In this document: positions 62,722 through 64,000 of the stretch, piece by piece
Layout: each line of letters opens with the position of its first letter
Position numbering within the stretch: the first letter of the stretch is position 1
DNA from: Klenkia brasiliensis
Lineage (GTDB): Bacteria; Actinomycetota; Actinomycetes; Mycobacteriales; Geodermatophilaceae
Assembly: GCF_900100695.1 (NCBI RefSeq)
Contig: NZ_FNCF01000009.1
Location: 1-64,000 of the forward strand
Length of the DNA: 64,000 nucleotides
Direction: 5' to 3'
The notes under the pieces: generated by a model
The model's database searches: none
What the model was told of the DNA's origin: nothing
Seen by the model: the letters and a program-made list of their open reading frames with translations, nothing else
Position numbers and translations under genes: made by a program

Positions 62722-63696
62722 GTGACGACGACGTCGCTGCCGCGCCCGCCCTTCGACCCCGAGGTCGCCGCCGCGCTGGACGCGGTGGGCGAGGCGCTGC
62801 CGTCCTCGCTGACGCCGGAGATGATCCCGCTGCTGCGCCAGCCCAACCCGCTGGTGCCGCCGCCCACCGACGAGGAGCTGTCCCTCGGCGGCGCCCTGCG
62901 GGTCAGCACCCGCACGGTGCCCGGTCCCGACGGCGAGGTCGAGGTCATCGTGCTGCAGCCGACGGCGGCGGCCGGCCCGGTGCCGGCCGTCCTGCACACC
63001 CACGGCGGCGGCATGATCATCGGCGACGCCCGCACCGGGCTGCTCGAGGTCGCCGGGTGGGCTGCCGAGCTCGGCCTGGTCGTGGTCTCCGTGGAGTACC
63101 GGCTCGCCCCGGAGACCCCGCACCCCGGACCGGTGGAGGACTGCTACGCCGCCCTGCTGTGGACCGTCCGGGAGGCCGCCGAGCTCGGAGTCGACCCCGA
63201 GCGCGTGCTGGTCGCCGGGGCCAGCGCCGGGGGAGGCCTCGCCGCCGCACTGGCCCTCATGGCCCGGGACCGCGGGGAGATCGCCCTCGCCGGCCAGGTG
63301 CTGATCTACCCGATGCTCGACGACCGCAACGACTCCGGCTCGGCGCAGCAGATGGCCGGCGTCGGGGTCTGGGACCGGACCTCCAACGCGACCGGCTGGA
63401 CGGCGCTGCTCGGCGACGCGGTCGGCGGGCCCGACGTCCCGGCCTACGCCGCGCCCGCCCGTGCCACCGACCTCTCCGGCCTGCCGCCGGCGTTCATCGA
63501 CGTGGCGTCGGCCGAGACCTTCCGCGACGAGGACATCGCCTACGCCTCCCGGATCTGGGCCGCCGGGGGCGTCGCCGAGCTGCACGTGTGGCCCGGTGGC
63601 TGCCACGGGTTCGACATGTTCGTCCCCGACGCCGCCATCTCGCAGGCGGCGCGAGCGGCCCGGATCGCCTGGCTGCGCCGCCTGCTGGGCGCCTGA
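62722..63696 (+). CDS. alpha/beta hydrolase, HSL-family esterase
   Basis: A 324-aa esterase of the hormone-sensitive-lipase group. The oxyanion-hole motif HGGG is at 94-97, the nucleophile Ser169 is in GASAGG, and the Asp and His come from ETFRDEDIAYA and GGCHGFDMF. It probably cleaves short-chain esters in the cytoplasm; there is no signal peptide. GTG 62722 is chosen because GAGGAG lies 5 nt upstream; longer frames run into the low-GC gap. Confidence 0.9.
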   Translation: MTTTSLPRPPFDPEVAAALDAVGEALPSSLTPEMIPLLRQPNPLVPPPTDEELSLGGALRVSTRTVPGPDGEVEVIVLQPTAAAGPVPAVLHTHGGGMIIGDARTGLLEVAGWAAELGLVVVSVEYRLAPETPHPGPVEDCYAALLWTVREAAELGVDPERVLVAGASAGGGLAAALALMARDRGEIALAGQVLIYPMLDDRNDSGSAQQMAGVGVWDRTSNATGWTALLGDAVGGPDVPAYAAPARATDLSGLPPAFIDVASAETFRDEDIAYASRIWAAGGVAELHVWPGGCHGFDMFVPDAAISQAARAARIAWLRRLLGA

Positions 63697-63711
63697 CCCG
63701 TGGGGTCTGGT

Positions 63712-63731
63712 GCCCCGCACCTGCGCGGGGC
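63712..63731 (+). terminator. hairpin after the esterase gene
   Basis: GCCCCGC-acctgc-GCGGGGC, a perfect 7-bp stem 15 bp after the stop codon and just before the next gene. Confidence 0.55.
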
Positions 63732-63743
63732 CACGATGACGCG

Positions 63744-64000
63744 GTGAACGACCTGGCGATGCGGTTGGCCGCGCTGGACCCCGAGATGGCCGCGGCACTG
63801 CGGGCGGTGGGCCACTTCGACGCGCTGCTCGCCGCCCGTGCCGGTCTGCAGGACGTGGTCCGGGGGGCGGCAGGCCTCGCCGGCTGCCCGGTCCGCTGGG
63901 CCGACCCCGACCGCGGCCTCGTCGTCCGGTCCCGCCCGGACGGCGTGCTGGAGGCCGGGCCCGACCCGGACCCGGCGTGGCCGTCCGTGGCCGTGGAGGG
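63744..64000 (+). CDS. PucR-like regulator, N-terminal part (cut by the window edge)
   Basis: An open frame from GTG 63744 to the window end (85 codons seen). LDPEMAAALRAVGHFDALLA and AGLQDVVRGAAGLAGCPVRW resemble the N-terminus of PucR/CdaR-type regulators, which end in a helix-turn-helix not present in this window. A CACGAT hexamer lies 6 nt before the GTG. The call is tentative because only the first part is visible. Confidence 0.5.
   Translation, partial: MNDLAMRLAALDPEMAAALRAVGHFDALLAARAGLQDVVRGAAGLAGCPVRWADPDRGLVVRSRPDGVLEAGPDPDPAWPSVAVE

Overview
The window is a chromosomal segment from a very GC-rich actinobacterium. Codon use, gene content and gene order fit a Geodermatophilaceae-like lineage (Blastococcus, Modestobacter, Geodermatophilus), but the family is an inference. 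The order thyX-dapA-rnj-ftsK-rimO-pgsA-clgR ... pspA ... DUF3046-recA-recX ... miaB ... miaA-dapF-hflX ... lexA-LysM-nrdR-nrdJ follows the Mycobacterium tuberculosis Rv2754c-Rv2718c core, so most of the window is conserved backbone with local insertions.

Layout. 1-700: the 3' end of a 23S rRNA gene, a 5S rRNA gene and a strong terminator. 0.7-4.7 kb: a DUF2461 protein, a GNAT acetyltransferase, a YcaQ/AlkX-type DNA glycosylase, and a small minus-strand operon (44-aa protein, ribbon-helix-helix protein, DUF4097 protein). 4.7-15.5 kb: thyX, dapA, RNase J, an S9 peptidase, ftsK, rimO, pgsA and clgR. 15.5-24.6 kb: a sugar (probably trehalose) cassette lying between clgR and pspA: TetR regulator, DUF4032 kinase-like protein, LpqY-SugABC-type importer, GH13 alpha-glucosidase and PfkB kinase. 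24.7-33.7 kb: pspA, nei2, two tandem monooxygenase-domain membrane proteins, the helicase lhr and an acyl-CoA dehydrogenase. 33.7-38.8 kb: a mycothiol-dependent isomerase-like protein, DUF3046, an NmrA/HxlR divergent pair, recA and a recX with a long extension. 38.8-42.7 kb: the glutamate importer gluABCD. 42.8-54 kb: miaB, DUF4192, DUF349, a LigB-like protein, miaA, dapF, an MFS/ArsR divergent pair, hflX and PAP2. 54-60.9 kb: a secreted propeller-like protein, lexA, a SOS-linked LysM protein, nrdR and nrdJ. 60.9-62.6 kb: a clearly lower-GC, probably acquired segment with one soluble Hanks-type kinase. 62.7-64 kb: an HSL-family alpha/beta hydrolase and the start of a PucR-like regulator.

How the genes work together. 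DNA-damage functions are concentrated here (alkX, nei2, lhr, recA, recX, lexA, the SOS LysM protein, nrdR/nrdJ). The sequence shows LexA boxes at recA, lexA and the LysM gene. It also shows matches to the mycobacterial RecA-NDp/PafBC promoter at recA, at the LysM gene and, less strongly, at alkX. A second window-wide pattern is that at least thirteen genes have a TANNNT -10 hexamer 6-8 bp before the start codon, which predicts leaderless transcripts and settles several start choices.

The best candidates for something undescribed are the foreign orphan kinase at 60.96-62.44 kb with its unrecognised C-terminal domain, and the DUF4032 kinase-like protein tied to a trehalose-type import cassette. 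I see no CRISPR array, tRNA gene, complete insertion sequence or prophage.
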